DNA of 14,545 bases from an uncultured Collinsella sp. (GTDB lineage: Bacteria; Actinomycetota; Coriobacteriia; Coriobacteriales; Coriobacteriaceae): positions 1 through 14,545 of the forward strand of contig CAUDVX010000043.1 in assembly GCA_958452935.1 (NCBI GenBank), in the 5' to 3' direction. Shown here piece after piece: positions 1 through 7,187 of the stretch (position 1 is its first letter; every line of letters starts with the position of its first letter). The position numbers and the translations under genes were made by a program. The notes under the pieces are model-generated. The model searched no databases, had not been told where the DNA came from, and worked only from the letters and a program-made list of their open reading frames with translations.

Positions 1-18
1 CATGCGAACCTCCAGTCC

Positions 19-67
19 GGACCGCCCCGCGGTCCAACTTTCTGTCCGCACCCCCGGCCGTGTGGAC
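19..67. other. Two adjacent GC-rich hairpins downstream of ldh
   Basis: The first 109 bases hold no supported gene. Two hairpins are visible: GGACCGC/GCGGTCC (19-25 and 29-35, loop CCC), and GTCCGCAC/GTGTGGAC (44-51 and 60-67, one G-U pair, 8-nt loop). They lie 43 to 91 bases past the ldh stop. Neither is followed by a clear T-run on either strand (the + strand has only a weak CTTTC after the first). They may help end the ldh transcript or a transcript entering from the left, but this is a structural observation only. Confidence 0.3.
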
Positions 68-109
68 CCGGACGCCTTCATTGTAGCTTTTCGCTCTAGC
101 GAGCTTGAT

Positions 110-1060
110 TTAGCAGGAGAAATCGACGCTGTCGATGATGTCCTTGAGGGCCTTGGCGGAGACGGTGAGCTCATGCTGCTCGTCTTCGTTCAGCGGCACG
201 GGGACGCGGCAGACAACGCCGTCGCGGCCAACGACGGTCGGCATGGAGATGGCAAGATCGGACAGGCCATACTCGCCCACCATGAGCGAGGAGACAGGCA
301 GAACGGTCTGCTCATCGCGCATAACGGCGGTGCAGATGCGCTTGACGGCCATGGCGACGCCATAGTAGGTGGCGTGCTTCTTCTCGATGATGGTGTAGGC
401 GGAGTTCTTGACGTCCTCAGCGATGCGCTTCTCGGCAGCCTCATGCTCCAGATGGCCGTGAAGCTCACAGAAGGTGTTCAGCGGAACGCCGGCAACCTGA
501 GCGCTGGACCAAGCGACAAACTCGGAGTCGCCGTGCTCGCCCATGACATAGGCCTGGACATCGCGCGGGTCAACCTCGACGTGGGCACCAAGCATCTGCT
601 GCAGGCGGCCGGTGTCGAGCACGGTGCCGGAACCGATGACGTGGCCCTCGGGCAGGCCGGACATCTTGATGGCGGCGTAGGTCAGAACATCGACCGGGTT
701 GGAGACGATGAGCAGAATGCCATCGAAGCCGGACTTTTTAATCTCGGGGATAATGGACTTAAAGATGCTGACGTTCTTGTTGACCAGGTCCAGGCGGGTC
801 TCACCGGGCTTCTGGGCAGCGCCAGCGGTGACGACGATCATGGCGGCGTCGGCGACATCGGAATAATCGCCGGCGTAGATCTTCATCGGCTCGGCAAACG
901 TCATGCCGTGCGCGATATCCAGGGCCTCACCCTCGGCGCGGTTCTTGTCCACGTCGATGAGGACCATCTCGGAGAACAGACCGCTCTGCATCAGCGCGAA
1001 CGCCGAAGACGAACCGACGAAACCGCAGCCGACAATAGCGACCTTCTTCTCGTTAACCAT
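110..1060 (-). CDS. ldh: L-lactate dehydrogenase
   Basis: This 316-residue protein of the LDH/MDH superfamily reduces pyruvate to L-lactate with NADH in the cytoplasm, recycling NAD+ during fermentation. The Rossmann loop GCGFVG is at residues 11-16, and the NAD-ribose acidic residue D36 is in VLIDVDK. The active-site loop AQKPGETR has Q83, the residue typical of lactate rather than malate dehydrogenase, and R89. NPVD is at 121-124, R152 follows LDTG, and the catalytic His is H176 in GEHGDS. Length is normal for the family. The start at 1060 (MVNEKK) is preferred over an upstream in-frame ATG because GGGAG lies 6 bases before it and the homologous N-terminus begins there. The gene appears monocistronic, with a 201-bp upstream gap holding a dyad and a leader hairpin. 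The LDH call is firm. Confidence 0.95.
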   Translation of the reverse strand: MVNEKKVAIVGCGFVGSSSAFALMQSGLFSEMVLIDVDKNRAEGEALDIAHGMTFAEPMKIYAGDYSDVADAAMIVVTAGAAQKPGETRLDLVNKNVSIFKSIIPEIKKSGFDGILLIVSNPVDVLTYAAIKMSGLPEGHVIGSGTVLDTGRLQQMLGAHVEVDPRDVQAYVMGEHGDSEFVAWSSAQVAGVPLNTFCELHGHLEHEAAEKRIAEDVKNSAYTIIEKKHATYYGVAMAVKRICTAVMRDEQTVLPVSSLMVGEYGLSDLAISMPTVVGRDGVVCRVPVPLNEDEQHELTVSAKALKDIIDSVDFSC

Positions 1061-1085
1061 TAGAAACTCCCATCTCACTCCACAA

Positions 1086-1118
1086 ACAAGCCGCCCGGGA
1101 ACGACCCGAGCGGCTTGT
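1086..1118 (-). promoter_or_regulatory. Hairpin in the ldh leader
   Basis: ACAAGCCGC (1086-1094) pairs with GCGGCTTGT (1110-1118), extended by CGGG/CCCG around a short loop. On the - strand the stem is followed by TTGTGG and then, within about 20 bases, the ldh Shine-Dalgarno. It could be a weak terminator for the aminotransferase gene (stop 144 bases upstream), an mRNA-stabilising hairpin or an attenuator. The T-run is too weak to call a terminator. Confidence 0.4.
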
Positions 1119-1185
1119 CGTAATCCCAATACATCCAATCGGGACTTTGATTATGCTCCTATTCGCAGCCAAAAATCGACCGTTT

Positions 1186-1231
1186 ACCGAAATTGTTTGC
1201 AGAATTCGTAAAATAACTGCACGAAATCGGT
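1186..1231. promoter_or_regulatory. Imperfect dyad upstream of ldh, possible operator
   Basis: In the AT-rich gap before ldh, ACCGA (1186-1190) and TGCAG (1198-1202) are mirrored by CTGCA (1217-1221) and TCGGT (1227-1231), centred near GAATTC. It does not match the Rex consensus (TTGTGA, N6, TCACAA) I would expect for an NADH-responsive ldh. No convincing -35/-10 pair was found nearby; the best -10-like string is CATAAT on the - strand at 1151-1156. This is weak evidence. Confidence 0.25.
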
Positions 1232-1261
1232 TTCGATATATTGACGAGCCAAAATAGCTTT

Positions 1262-2425
1262 CTAATACAGGCCCGCCTCGCGAATGGCCTCGACAGCCAA
1301 AGCGATCTGGTCGGGCGGCAAGACCAGCGCCATGCGCACGTGCCCCTCGCCCGAAGGACCAAAGCTCGCGCCCGGCGTCACCACAACGCCGGCCTTCTCC
1401 ATAAGCTCCTCGCAAAACGCCATGGAATCGGTGCGGCCACCGGGAAGCTTGGCCCACACAAACATAGAGCCATGCGCGTTGGGGCGCTCCCAGCCCAAGC
1501 CCTCAAGACCGTCGCACAGGGCATCGCGGCGCTCCTGGTACTTCAGACGCTGCGCCTCGACCTCATCGCGCGGACCGTTCAGGCAGGCGATGGCGGCCTT
1601 CTGGATCGGGAAGAACATGCCAAAGTCGATCTGGCCGCGCAGCTTGGCAAAGGCCGAGACCACATCCTCGCGACCGACCAAAAAGCCGATGCGGGCACCG
1701 GTGACGTTAAACGACTTGGAGAGCGAGAAGAACTCCACGCCCACCTCAAGCGCACCGGGATACTGCAAGAAGCTGCCGCCCGGCTCGCCGTCGAACACGA
1801 TGTCGGAGTATGCGTTGTCATGGACGATCAGCAGGTCGTGCTCGCGGGCGAAAGCGATGATCTCCTCGTAGACCTCGGGCGTACCCACCGAGCCCACCGG
1901 GTTGGCGGGCAGCGACACGATCATATACTTGGCACGATCGGCCACCTCGGGATCGATACCCGCCACATAGGGCAGGTAATTATGCTCGGCAACCAGCGGA
2001 TAGTATTCGAGCTTGGCATCGGCGATCTTGGCACCCGCCTCAAAGACCGGGTAGCACGGATCGGGAACCAAAATAGTGTCGCCCGGATCGAGCAGGGCCA
2101 GGCCCAAATGGCCCACGCCCTCCTGCGTGCCGTTGCACGACTGCACCATGGACGGCGTAATGCCCGAAACGCCAAAGCGACGCTCATAGTAATCGCACAC
2201 GGCCTGCTTGAGTTCGGGCAGGTCACGCAGGGCATACTTCCACATCTCGGGATCTTGGGCTGCTTGCGTGAGCGCCTCGACCACATGGTCGTACGGCTTA
2301 AAGTCGGGCGTACCCACGCTCATGTTGTAAATGGTCTTGCCCTGAGCCTTCAGCGCGAGAAGCTTGTTGTTGAGCGAGGCGAAAACCTCCGCGCCAAAGC
2401 GGTCAAGACGCTGCGATGCCTGCAT
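1262..2425 (-). CDS. Class I/II PLP-dependent aminotransferase, DapL/AlaC-like
   Basis: A 387-residue fold-type I aminotransferase. It moves an amino group from an amino acid to a 2-oxo acid using pyridoxal phosphate. Visible motifs are the N-terminal substrate segment SVGTPDF (36-42), CNGTQEG (97-103, cofactor phosphate region), PANPVG with N175, HDNAY with D203 (contacts the pyridine nitrogen), SLSKSFN with the Schiff-base lysine K237, GARIGF with R245, and a C-terminal HVRMAL arginine expected to bind the substrate carboxylate. The pattern resembles LL-diaminopimelate aminotransferase and the YfdZ/AlaC group, but the substrate cannot be set from sequence alone. The start at 2425 (MQASQRL) has GAAAGGTGG just upstream; the longer reading from 2515 would run through a terminator hairpin. 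It lies 118 bp after nadE on the same strand. Confidence 0.85.
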   Translation of the reverse strand: MQASQRLDRFGAEVFASLNNKLLALKAQGKTIYNMSVGTPDFKPYDHVVEALTQAAQDPEMWKYALRDLPELKQAVCDYYERRFGVSGITPSMVQSCNGTQEGVGHLGLALLDPGDTILVPDPCYPVFEAGAKIADAKLEYYPLVAEHNYLPYVAGIDPEVADRAKYMIVSLPANPVGSVGTPEVYEEIIAFAREHDLLIVHDNAYSDIVFDGEPGGSFLQYPGALEVGVEFFSLSKSFNVTGARIGFLVGREDVVSAFAKLRGQIDFGMFFPIQKAAIACLNGPRDEVEAQRLKYQERRDALCDGLEGLGWERPNAHGSMFVWAKLPGGRTDSMAFCEELMEKAGVVVTPGASFGPSGEGHVRMALVLPPDQIALAVEAIREAGLY

Positions 2426-2444
2426 GGTGCCACCTTTCGATATG

Positions 2445-2475
2445 AAAAACGCGGCGCTCCGACAAGAGCGCCGCG
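2445..2475 (-). terminator. Intrinsic terminator between nadE and the aminotransferase
   Basis: A perfect 10-bp stem CGCGGCGCTC/GAGCGCCGCG (2450-2459 and 2466-2475, 6-nt loop) is followed on the - strand by TTTTT (2445-2449). This is a canonical Rho-independent terminator for nadE, whose stop is about 70 bases upstream. It ends only 20 bases before the aminotransferase start codon and 7 bases before its Shine-Dalgarno, so it may also act as an attenuator for that gene. Confidence 0.75.
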
Positions 2476-2477
2476 CG

Positions 2478-2524
2478 ATACGGGCCATCAGATTGCAAAA
2501 GTGTAACGCTTGCAACCCCCGTAT
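2478..2524 (-). promoter_or_regulatory. Two-tier stem-loop before the terminator in the aminotransferase leader
   Basis: On the - strand ATACGGG and CCCGTAT (2518-2524 and 2478-2484) form a 7-bp outer stem. Inside it GGTTGCAA (2510-2517) pairs with TTGCAATC (2491-2498), 8 bp with one G-U, around an 11-nt loop. The terminator hairpin follows two bases after the outer stem. The order fits a regulatory leader, but no known riboswitch class was recognised. TTGCAA is its own reverse complement, so a protein-bound DNA dyad is also possible. A weak promoter reading (TTGCAA, 17 bp, TCTGAT) overlaps it. Confidence 0.4.
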
Positions 2525-2543
2525 TGGTTCAATTTAGCCAACC

Positions 2544-4523
2544 TTAGTCAATTGCATTGAGCGCGTCGATCTGCGCAAGCCACAAACGTGAGCTGGCGTC
2601 ACTCGGCATACGCCAATCGCCGCGCGGGCTGAGCGTCACCGAGCCCACCTTGGGACCATCGGGCAGGCAGCTGCGCTTAAACTGCTGGGCAAAGAAGCGA
2701 CGATAGAACGTACGCAGCCACGTGTGGACGGTCTTGGCGTCGTAGACGCCCTCGAAGCTCTTGAGCGCCATGCGGTAGATCTTGCCCGGCTCAAAGCCAA
2801 AACGCAGCAGGTAATAGAGGAAGTAGTCGTGCAGCTCGTACGGCCCCACCAAATCCTCGGTCTTCTGTGCAATCTCGCCATCGCCCGTGGGCGGCAGAAG
2901 CTCGGGGGACACCGGCGTATCGAGGATGTCGAGCAAGACCTCGGCAATACGCCCGCCAAAGACATCGGCAGCATAGCGCACCAGATGACGTACGAGCGTC
3001 TTGGGCACGCTCGCGTTGACGGCGTACATGCTCATGTGGTCGCCGTTATAGGTAGCCCAGCCGAGCGCCAGCTCCGACAGGTCGCCCGTGCCGATGACAA
3101 AACCGCCAGCCTGGTTGGCCAAGTCCATCAGAATCTGCGTACGCTCGCGGGCCTGGCTGTTCTCGTAGGTCACGTCCTGCACGGCCGAATCGTGCTCAAT
3201 GTCCTTGAAGTGCTGCTCCACAGCCGCATGGATCGAAACCTCGCGGAAGCTCACACCCAAGTCGCGGGCAAGCGACTCGGCATTGGACTTGGTGCGGTGC
3301 GTGGTGCCAAAGCCGGGCATGGACACAGCCGTGATACCGGTGCGCGGCAGCCCCAGCGCATCGAAGGCACGCACGGTTACAAGCAGTGCCAGCGTGGAGT
3401 CCAGGCCGCCCGAAAGGCCGATGACCGCAGCCTTGGTACCCGTGTGGGCAAGGCGGGTCTTGAGGCCCGCAGTCTGCAGGTCGAGGATGGTCTCGCAGCG
3501 CTCGGCCAAGTCGCCATGGTCGGCCGGCACAAAGGGAGCACGGGGAAAGACACGGTCGATGTCGAACGCATCGCGCAGGACGGGCTTTTTGGCCAGCACG
3601 CCCTCAAACGAAAACTCAACAGTCGTGGCCTCAGGCGCATCGTCCGCGCGCGTCCACGTCGTCGAGCGACGGCGCTCGGCAACCAGACGGTCGAGGTCAA
3701 CATCGGCAACCGCCATATCGCAGGTAAGGAGCTTCGTCGCCGCCAGCTTAGAGCCGTTTTCGTAGACGAGGTTCTCGCCCGCAAAGACCATATCGGTCGT
3801 GGACTCGCCTTCGCTCGCGTCTGCATAGGCATAGGCACAGTACAGGCGCGCACTCTGATTGGAGATGAGGCTGCGGCGATAGTCTGCCTTACCGATAATC
3901 TCGTCCGAGGCCGACGGGTTGAGGATCACCGTCGCACCGGCAAGCGCCATCTCGGTCGAAGGGGGCGCCGGCACCCACAGGTCCTCGCAAACCTCAACGC
4001 CAAGTACCATGTCCTCAGCGCCCTCGTCGCAGCAGCGGTAGACAAGCCCCGAACCCAGCGGAACCGGACCCTGACCGGCAAATTCAACCCACACGGGATC
4101 CGCAGGCGCCGGAGCAAACCAGCGGCGCTCGTAGAACTCGCCATAATTGGGCAGATACTTCTTGGCCGTGAGGCCCAAAAGCTCGCCCGCGCAGCACACG
4201 GCGGCGCAGTTGTAGATATTCTCGGCAACTGCAACGGGAAGACCGATGGTAAAGACAATCGGCAGCTCACGAGTCTCATCGAGGATATGCACCAAAGCAG
4301 CCTCGCAGGCATGCAGTAATGTGCGGTTATGGAACAGATCGGCCGCGGTATAGCCGCACAAGTTGAGCTCGGGCAGCACCAGCGCGCGAACGCCGCGCTC
4401 AACAGCCGCGCGAACAGCCGCTAACGTAACCTCGGCATTGCCCTCGACATCGGCCACGCGAATCTGCGGCGACGCCGCCGCCACACGCAAAAAGCCATCA
4501 GACTGAGAAAGGTGAAGATTCAT
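2544..4523 (-). CDS. nadE: Glutamine-dependent NAD+ synthetase
   Basis: A 659-residue two-domain enzyme making NAD+ from nicotinate adenine dinucleotide, ATP and glutamine, the last step of NAD synthesis. The N-terminal nitrilase-like glutaminase domain (about 1-290) carries the Glu-Lys-Cys triad: E52 in LPELNLCGY, the Lys of AKKYLPNYGEFYE (K121 or K122) and C179 in GVEVCEDLW. The C-terminal ATP-pyrophosphatase domain has the PP-loop SGGLDS at 371-376 and a conserved GTGDLSELALGW segment. Length matches the glutamine-using form (the ammonia-only form is about 270 residues). The start at 4523 (MNLHLSQ) is chosen because GGAG lies 7 bases upstream; the in-frame ATG at 4550 has no ribosome binding site. 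It is first on its strand, divergent from the membrane protein gene, and ends near a strong terminator. Confidence 0.95.
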   Translation of the reverse strand: MNLHLSQSDGFLRVAAASPQIRVADVEGNAEVTLAAVRAAVERGVRALVLPELNLCGYTAADLFHNRTLLHACEAALVHILDETRELPIVFTIGLPVAVAENIYNCAAVCCAGELLGLTAKKYLPNYGEFYERRWFAPAPADPVWVEFAGQGPVPLGSGLVYRCCDEGAEDMVLGVEVCEDLWVPAPPSTEMALAGATVILNPSASDEIIGKADYRRSLISNQSARLYCAYAYADASEGESTTDMVFAGENLVYENGSKLAATKLLTCDMAVADVDLDRLVAERRRSTTWTRADDAPEATTVEFSFEGVLAKKPVLRDAFDIDRVFPRAPFVPADHGDLAERCETILDLQTAGLKTRLAHTGTKAAVIGLSGGLDSTLALLVTVRAFDALGLPRTGITAVSMPGFGTTHRTKSNAESLARDLGVSFREVSIHAAVEQHFKDIEHDSAVQDVTYENSQARERTQILMDLANQAGGFVIGTGDLSELALGWATYNGDHMSMYAVNASVPKTLVRHLVRYAADVFGGRIAEVLLDILDTPVSPELLPPTGDGEIAQKTEDLVGPYELHDYFLYYLLRFGFEPGKIYRMALKSFEGVYDAKTVHTWLRTFYRRFFAQQFKRSCLPDGPKVGSVTLSPRGDWRMPSDASSRLWLAQIDALNAID

Positions 4524-4571
4524 AAGAATGCTCCCGTGCGTAGACGCCATTCAACACAATTAGCAAGCCCT

Positions 4572-4577
4572 ATTGTA
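4572..4577 (-). promoter_or_regulatory. Candidate -10 box of the nadE promoter
   Basis: TACAAT on the - strand, about 50 bases before the nadE start codon, matches the sigma-70 -10 consensus in five of six positions. No good -35 hexamer lies 16 to 18 bases upstream. The divergent gap 4524-4726 must hold promoters for both nadE and the membrane protein gene. On the + strand TTGATG repeats near 4622-4636 are the only -35-like strings seen. Confidence 0.3.
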
Positions 4578-4726
4578 GTTCAACCGCCGGGCGCAACCGC
4601 ATCCCACCAACTTGGTGAGCTATTGATGAGTTGATGGTATCTGTTAAATGTCACGTACGATTCACATCTGGTGGGTACCCTGATGGCTACACGAAACGAA
4701 GCAGATTTACACCGGGAGGACCCCGT

Positions 4727-5680
4727 ATGACAACCAAGTACACCGACGCGCCGCGCACGCGCGTCATGACGCCGGCATCGCTCAACAACGGCGTGCACGA
4801 GAACCATTCCATCGGACAGACCATGGCCATCGCGCCCAAAAAGGGTCTGTTTGACGACATTTCCATTCCCCAGATCATCGCCGGCGCCGCGGCTGCCGCC
4901 ACGAGCGTCGCGCTTGCCTCCAAGATCGGTATCGCCGGTTCAGTAATTGGTGCCGCCGTGAGCTCGGTCATCACCGTTGTGTCCTCGCAGGTCTACCGCC
5001 ACTTTATCTCTGCCAGCGCCGAAGCCATCAAAGGTACGCACGCCGCCGTCGACTACCCCGCCGGCGCCTACGAGCCCGTTGAGTTTAATGCCGAGGAGCA
5101 CCTGGGCGGCGCCGCGACTACGCAGGAGATGCGCCAGATTGCGGGGCGCGCGACCACGGCCCGCGTCGCCCCTGACAGCCTGCGCGCCAAGGCCGCGGCA
5201 GAGCGCAGCCAGACGCAAAAGAAGGTCATCGTCTTCTCGATCGCCATCGCCATCGTCGCGGTCATCGCCTGCGCCGGCGCCATCCTTATCACCACCGCCG
5301 GTGAGGGTCTGGGTGAGCGCCCCGAGCCAATCCTTTCGTCGCATACGACCGAGCACGACGCGGATAGCTCAGGTCAATCGCAAAGCCAGCAGGACGACCC
5401 GCAGGGCACCTCCGCATCCACTGACTCGTCATCGAACACCCCCAATCAATCGCAGGACGTCGATTCCTCTGCGAACAACAGCGACACGCAATCCGGCACG
5501 ACCGACTCAAGCCAAACGACTGACGGCTCTCAACCGAGCACGGGCGACCAGACGAGCGGCAATACATCGGGCACGGGATCTACCGACAACAGCAACACCA
5601 GCAACTCGAACAGCTCGAGCGGAACCGCGTCCGGCACGGCATCTGACAGCTCGAGCCAAAGCACAGCATCGGGCAACTAA
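4727..5680 (+). CDS. Membrane protein with Ser/Thr/Asn/Gln-rich tail, function unknown
   Basis: I do not recognise this 317-residue protein. An N-terminal cytoplasmic-type stretch (1-47) leads into an Ala/Gly/Val-rich hydrophobic region (48-90) long enough for one or two membrane passes. A soluble charged section (about 91-165, Ala/Arg rich) is followed by a clear single transmembrane helix (about 167-189). From about 205 to the end the sequence is almost only Ser, Thr, Asn, Gln, Asp and Gly, like a disordered wall-spanning or surface tail. No LPXTG sorting signal and no enzyme motif is visible. The start at 4727 is set by GGGAGGA eight bases upstream; a longer in-frame reading from 4631 lacks such a site. 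It stands alone, divergent from nadE, and is closed by a strong terminator. Confidence 0.8.
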   Translation: MTTKYTDAPRTRVMTPASLNNGVHENHSIGQTMAIAPKKGLFDDISIPQIIAGAAAAATSVALASKIGIAGSVIGAAVSSVITVVSSQVYRHFISASAEAIKGTHAAVDYPAGAYEPVEFNAEEHLGGAATTQEMRQIAGRATTARVAPDSLRAKAAAERSQTQKKVIVFSIAIAIVAVIACAGAILITTAGEGLGERPEPILSSHTTEHDADSSGQSQSQQDDPQGTSASTDSSSNTPNQSQDVDSSANNSDTQSGTTDSSQTTDGSQPSTGDQTSGNTSGTGSTDNSNTSNSNSSSGTASGTASDSSSQSTASGN

Positions 5681-5713
5681 GCACGTTGCCTCTCATAGAT
5701 AGCCGACCTGCAT

Positions 5714-5747
5714 AACGGGCGCGAACCGGCAACGGTCGCGCCCGTTT
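5714..5747 (+). terminator. Terminator after the membrane protein gene
   Basis: A perfect 11-bp stem AACGGGCGCGA/TCGCGCCCGTT (5714-5724 and 5736-5746) is capped by CCG-GCAA-CGG, a GNRA tetraloop with one bulged A. It starts 33 bases after the stop codon. The 3' T-run is short (TTT) but the stem is very stable. Confidence 0.7.
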
Positions 5748-5780
5748 GCCTTGGGCGACGAGATGGCAAGCCCCGTGCGA

Positions 5781-5789
5781 TGGTAAGAT
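5781..5789 (+). promoter_or_regulatory. Extended -10 promoter element
   Basis: TG, one base, then TAAGAT forms an extended -10 element. It lies past the preceding terminator and 28 bases before the start codon at 5818, leaving a leader of about 20 nt that includes AGAGGAG. No good -35 was found, which extended -10 promoters tolerate. Confidence 0.45.
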
Positions 5790-5817
5790 GCTTTGGTGTG
5801 TAAAGAGGAGATTTGCC

Positions 5818-7116
5818 ATGAGCAAGACAATAGTTAGGCCCACGCTTTCGCTGGGCAACCACATCTATCTGTATCGCCTGCTGCGCGATGCAATCGGATG
5901 CGGCAAGCAAACGTTTATGACGCAGGTCGAGGAGGCACTCGCCGCTGGTGACATGGCCGCTTATGACCTGGGCTTCGAGTCCACGCGCGAGCTGCTCGAG
6001 GAGCTCGACGACTGCATTAAGCTGACCGTCTTTAAGGGCGGTCGCCTGTATGCCACCGTCATCGCCAACGAGGCCTGGGATGCCGCCCTTGCCAAGGGCG
6101 AGGACAAGCCCAAGGCAGCCAAGGGAGCCAAGCAGTCCTACAAAAAGAAAAAACGCGGCGAGAAGGACCTCAAGGCCGTGCGTCCCAAGCACGTTAAGCG
6201 TCCCGAGCCCGAGCCCGTGGCCGAAGTCGCTCCGGAGCCCGAGCCCGAGCCCGAGATCGAAGCCGCTATTGAGGTAACAGCAGAAGCCGAAACCGAAATC
6301 ACTGCCACGACCGATCCCGAAGTCATATCCGAGCAGAAAGCCACTGCGGAACTCAACGAGGCTCCCAAGTCGACAACCGAAGAAGCCACTGACCAGCCCG
6401 AGACGCCTGCGTTCCAAAACAGCGATGTCTTTGGCGACGAGGCCGAGGACGATCGACCCAACGATCAAGACACCACCGAGTCGACACCGGAGCCCGAGAC
6501 GCCGCAGCCCGCCATCTCGCTCACGGTCGTCTATGACCCCGAGAACGCCAACGCCGGCATCACCACCATGGCCTCCACGCCCATCGAGGCAAAGCCGAGC
6601 GTCGAGAACGAGAACGCGACGCAGGTTGAGGTTGAAACCTCAGCTGCAGACGCGCCCATCACCGTGGAGCCCGCAGATTCCACGATCAAGCCGGAAACGA
6701 CGCCGGAGCCCACACCCGTCATCGAATCCGTGCCCGCCTCTGCTTGCGACCAAATTCCCGCACCGGCACCGGCTTCGGTACCCGCAGCGGCCCCAACCCC
6801 CGCACCTGCAGTACCGACCATCCCCGAGGATTTCCCCATCGATTTCGCAACCGAGGTCTTCTGTCCCGGCCCATTGCTACACCAGTTGTCGACCTATCTC
6901 CCCTACGGCGCCGACACGCTCGGCATCGTCGGCGAGTACTACTGGATTGCCCGCGAGCGCGGTACCATCGAGGCCGCGCGAAACCGCGCAAGCTTCCCCC
7001 TGCGTTACACGCAGGCAGGCGAGCGCCACGAAGTCACCGTGCGCATCCGCCGCAACACCACCGGCGGCCTCGGAGCCGCCTGGACCATCGATAAAGTCGA
7101 AGAACCCGAGCAGTAA
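5818..7116 (+). CDS. Two-domain protein with LOTUS/OST-HTH-like N-terminus and acidic Pro-rich linker
   Basis: A 432-residue protein in three parts. Residues 1-95 form a compact domain whose pattern (LYRLLRDAI, then YDLGFESTRELLEELDD, then FKGGRLYATVI) resembles the LOTUS/OST-HTH winged-helix layout: a first helix, a GF-x-S-x-x-LL helix and a GGR-type wing. A Lys-rich patch (about 98-126) follows, then a low-complexity linker (about 127-330) of Pro, Glu, Thr and Ala with PEPEP repeats. Residues 333-432 are a second folded region (GPLLHQLSTYLPYGADTLGIVGEYYWIARERG, then RYTQAGERHEVTVRIRRN, ending AAWTIDKVEE) that I do not recognise. No membrane segment or signal peptide is seen. The start is fixed by AGAGGAG eight bases upstream. 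LOTUS domains in other proteins bind RNA, so a nucleic-acid role is possible but is inference. Confidence 0.75.
   Translation: MSKTIVRPTLSLGNHIYLYRLLRDAIGCGKQTFMTQVEEALAAGDMAAYDLGFESTRELLEELDDCIKLTVFKGGRLYATVIANEAWDAALAKGEDKPKAAKGAKQSYKKKKRGEKDLKAVRPKHVKRPEPEPVAEVAPEPEPEPEIEAAIEVTAEAETEITATTDPEVISEQKATAELNEAPKSTTEEATDQPETPAFQNSDVFGDEAEDDRPNDQDTTESTPEPETPQPAISLTVVYDPENANAGITTMASTPIEAKPSVENENATQVEVETSAADAPITVEPADSTIKPETTPEPTPVIESVPASACDQIPAPAPASVPAAAPTPAPAVPTIPEDFPIDFATEVFCPGPLLHQLSTYLPYGADTLGIVGEYYWIARERGTIEAARNRASFPLRYTQAGERHEVTVRIRRNTTGGLGAAWTIDKVEEPEQ
6205..6255 (+). repeat. GAGCCC hexanucleotide runs coding Glu-Pro repeats
   Basis: Two runs of the hexamer GAGCCC (6205-6216 and 6235-6252) encode Pro-Glu repeats at the start of the linker. 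A slip of one unit keeps the frame, so linker length may vary between strains. Confidence 0.7.
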
Positions 7117-7126
7117 CGACAAACGA

Positions 7127-7158
7127 CTCAAATCCTAATCAGGATTTGAGCCGTTTTT
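7127..7158 (+). terminator. Strong intrinsic terminator
   Basis: A perfect 10-bp stem CTCAAATCCT/AGGATTTGAG (7127-7136 and 7141-7150) with loop AATC is followed by CCGTTTTT. It starts 10 bases past the stop of the LOTUS-like gene. Confidence 0.92.
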
Positions 7159-7187
7159 ATTTGTTGATGTTCCGTGACCAACAGCGA

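Noticed and set aside
2..1063. 353-residue open frame on the + strand opposite ldh
   Set aside because: It lies entirely over a well-supported ldh gene, has no ribosome binding site or recognisable domain, and its composition reflects codon bias of the opposite strand.
1193..1216. Possible Rex operator TTGTTT...AAATAA before ldh
   Set aside because: Spacing (24 bp) and core bases do not fit the Rex consensus of about 18 bp.
1241..2506. 421-residue open frame on the + strand opposite the aminotransferase
   Set aside because: Antisense shadow of a gene with a full set of catalytic motifs; the His/Arg-rich translation is typical of high-GC shadow frames.
2724..4319. 531-residue open frame on the + strand opposite nadE
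   Set aside because: Covers the catalytic domains of nadE and has no start signal or domain of its own.
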